64,000 nt of DNA from the NCBI GenBank assembly GCA_949318235.1, contig OX439129.1:20415066-20479065 (forward strand). The letters run 5' to 3'. This document shows positions 63,573 to 64,000 of this stretch, one piece after another. How positions within the stretch are numbered: position 1 is the stretch's first letter; each line of letters starts with the position of its first letter. The position numbers were made by a program, and so were the translations under genes. Under the pieces are notes generated by a model. That model saw nothing but the letters and a program-made list of their open reading frames with translations, made no database searches and was not told where the DNA came from. The DNA is from Ecdyonurus torrentis. Lineage: Eukaryota > Arthropoda > Insecta > Ephemeroptera > Heptageniidae.

Positions 63573-64000
63573 GTAGGTTGATTTTCACTTTCTCTTTCCC
63601 TCAACCCTCACCTCTGGCTGGTTTTGTTTTTCCTTTATTACATTGCAAGGCTGTACTTGCAACATTTTAGATATCGATTAAATTTATGGATACGATTTGC
63701 ATTTTTAACAGTAACAAAAATCATTTTAGTGTAGAAACGAACAAAGAAAATTGTTTAATTGAAGATGACATTATGATAGTTGCAATAAAAATAACTAAAA
63801 TAAAAATTCTGAAAAAGTCTTTTTGTTTTCTTCTTAAAATGACGGCATCGGTCATATTTTTGAAAATTCTTAAGTGATTGGAAAGGAGTGACGTTTTTGC
63901 TTAAACTATATAACGCAACCATAAGATGTATATATAATCTTGTGTATAATTTGCGTTAGATCAAACATTCGTGCCGAGTTTTGGAAATAAGAGGCCTACT
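63573..64000. other. T-box gene intron at the right edge
   Basis: After donor GTAGGT at 63573 there is AT-rich DNA with no further recognisable exon; the remaining T-box gene exons lie outside the window. Confidence 0.6.

Overview
This is an AT-rich animal nuclear window from an arthropod, most likely a malacostracan (decapod-type) crustacean. Genes have spliced exons with GT-AG introns. Coding exons are GC-richer islands in AT-rich DNA full of dinucleotide microsatellites and small foldback transposons. Eight genes encode short Rebers-Riddiford RR-1 cuticle proteins of the crustacean exoskeleton type. All exon limits are read by eye from frame, splice sites and remembered family sequences; no search was run.

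Layout. (1) 146-5111 (+): 3' part of MOCS1 (molybdenum cofactor synthesis), with the two-part MOCS1A/MOCS1B arrangement. (2) 10101-14444 (-): complete seven-exon, three-SH3 adaptor gene resembling insect Dlish/vamana (Fat-Dachs-Hippo/planar polarity signalling), convergent with MOCS1. (3) 14799-41486: eight three-exon cuticle protein genes, seven on the minus strand and one (22506-23310) on the plus strand, each with a TATA-like box 50-80 bp upstream of its ATG. Five tRNA-Pro(TGG) copies and one tRNA-Pro pseudogene are interleaved with the last four genes, and parts of the array are recent tandem duplications. (4) 49131 to the right edge (+): a T-box transcription factor gene of the Tbx15/18/22 type, with a 9.2-kb intron inside the T-box and the 3' part cut off by the window.

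The rest is intergenic or intronic DNA with many short inverted-repeat elements (several TTAA-ended), long AT/AC/AG/TTAC microsatellites and duplicated segments. The genes do not form one pathway; only the cuticle genes are a functional cluster.

Observations most worth a second look: (a) in MOCS1, a 22-pair RNA hairpin (3599-3623 with 3718-3740) loops out the exon carrying the MOCS1A Gly-Gly-stop and buries the strong downstream donor, while an upstream donor gives an in-frame MOCS1A-MOCS1B fusion; (b) a 16-bp near-consensus palindromic T-box binding site in the large intron of the T-box gene; (c) co-amplification of tRNA-Pro genes with cuticle genes, three of which encode identical proteins.
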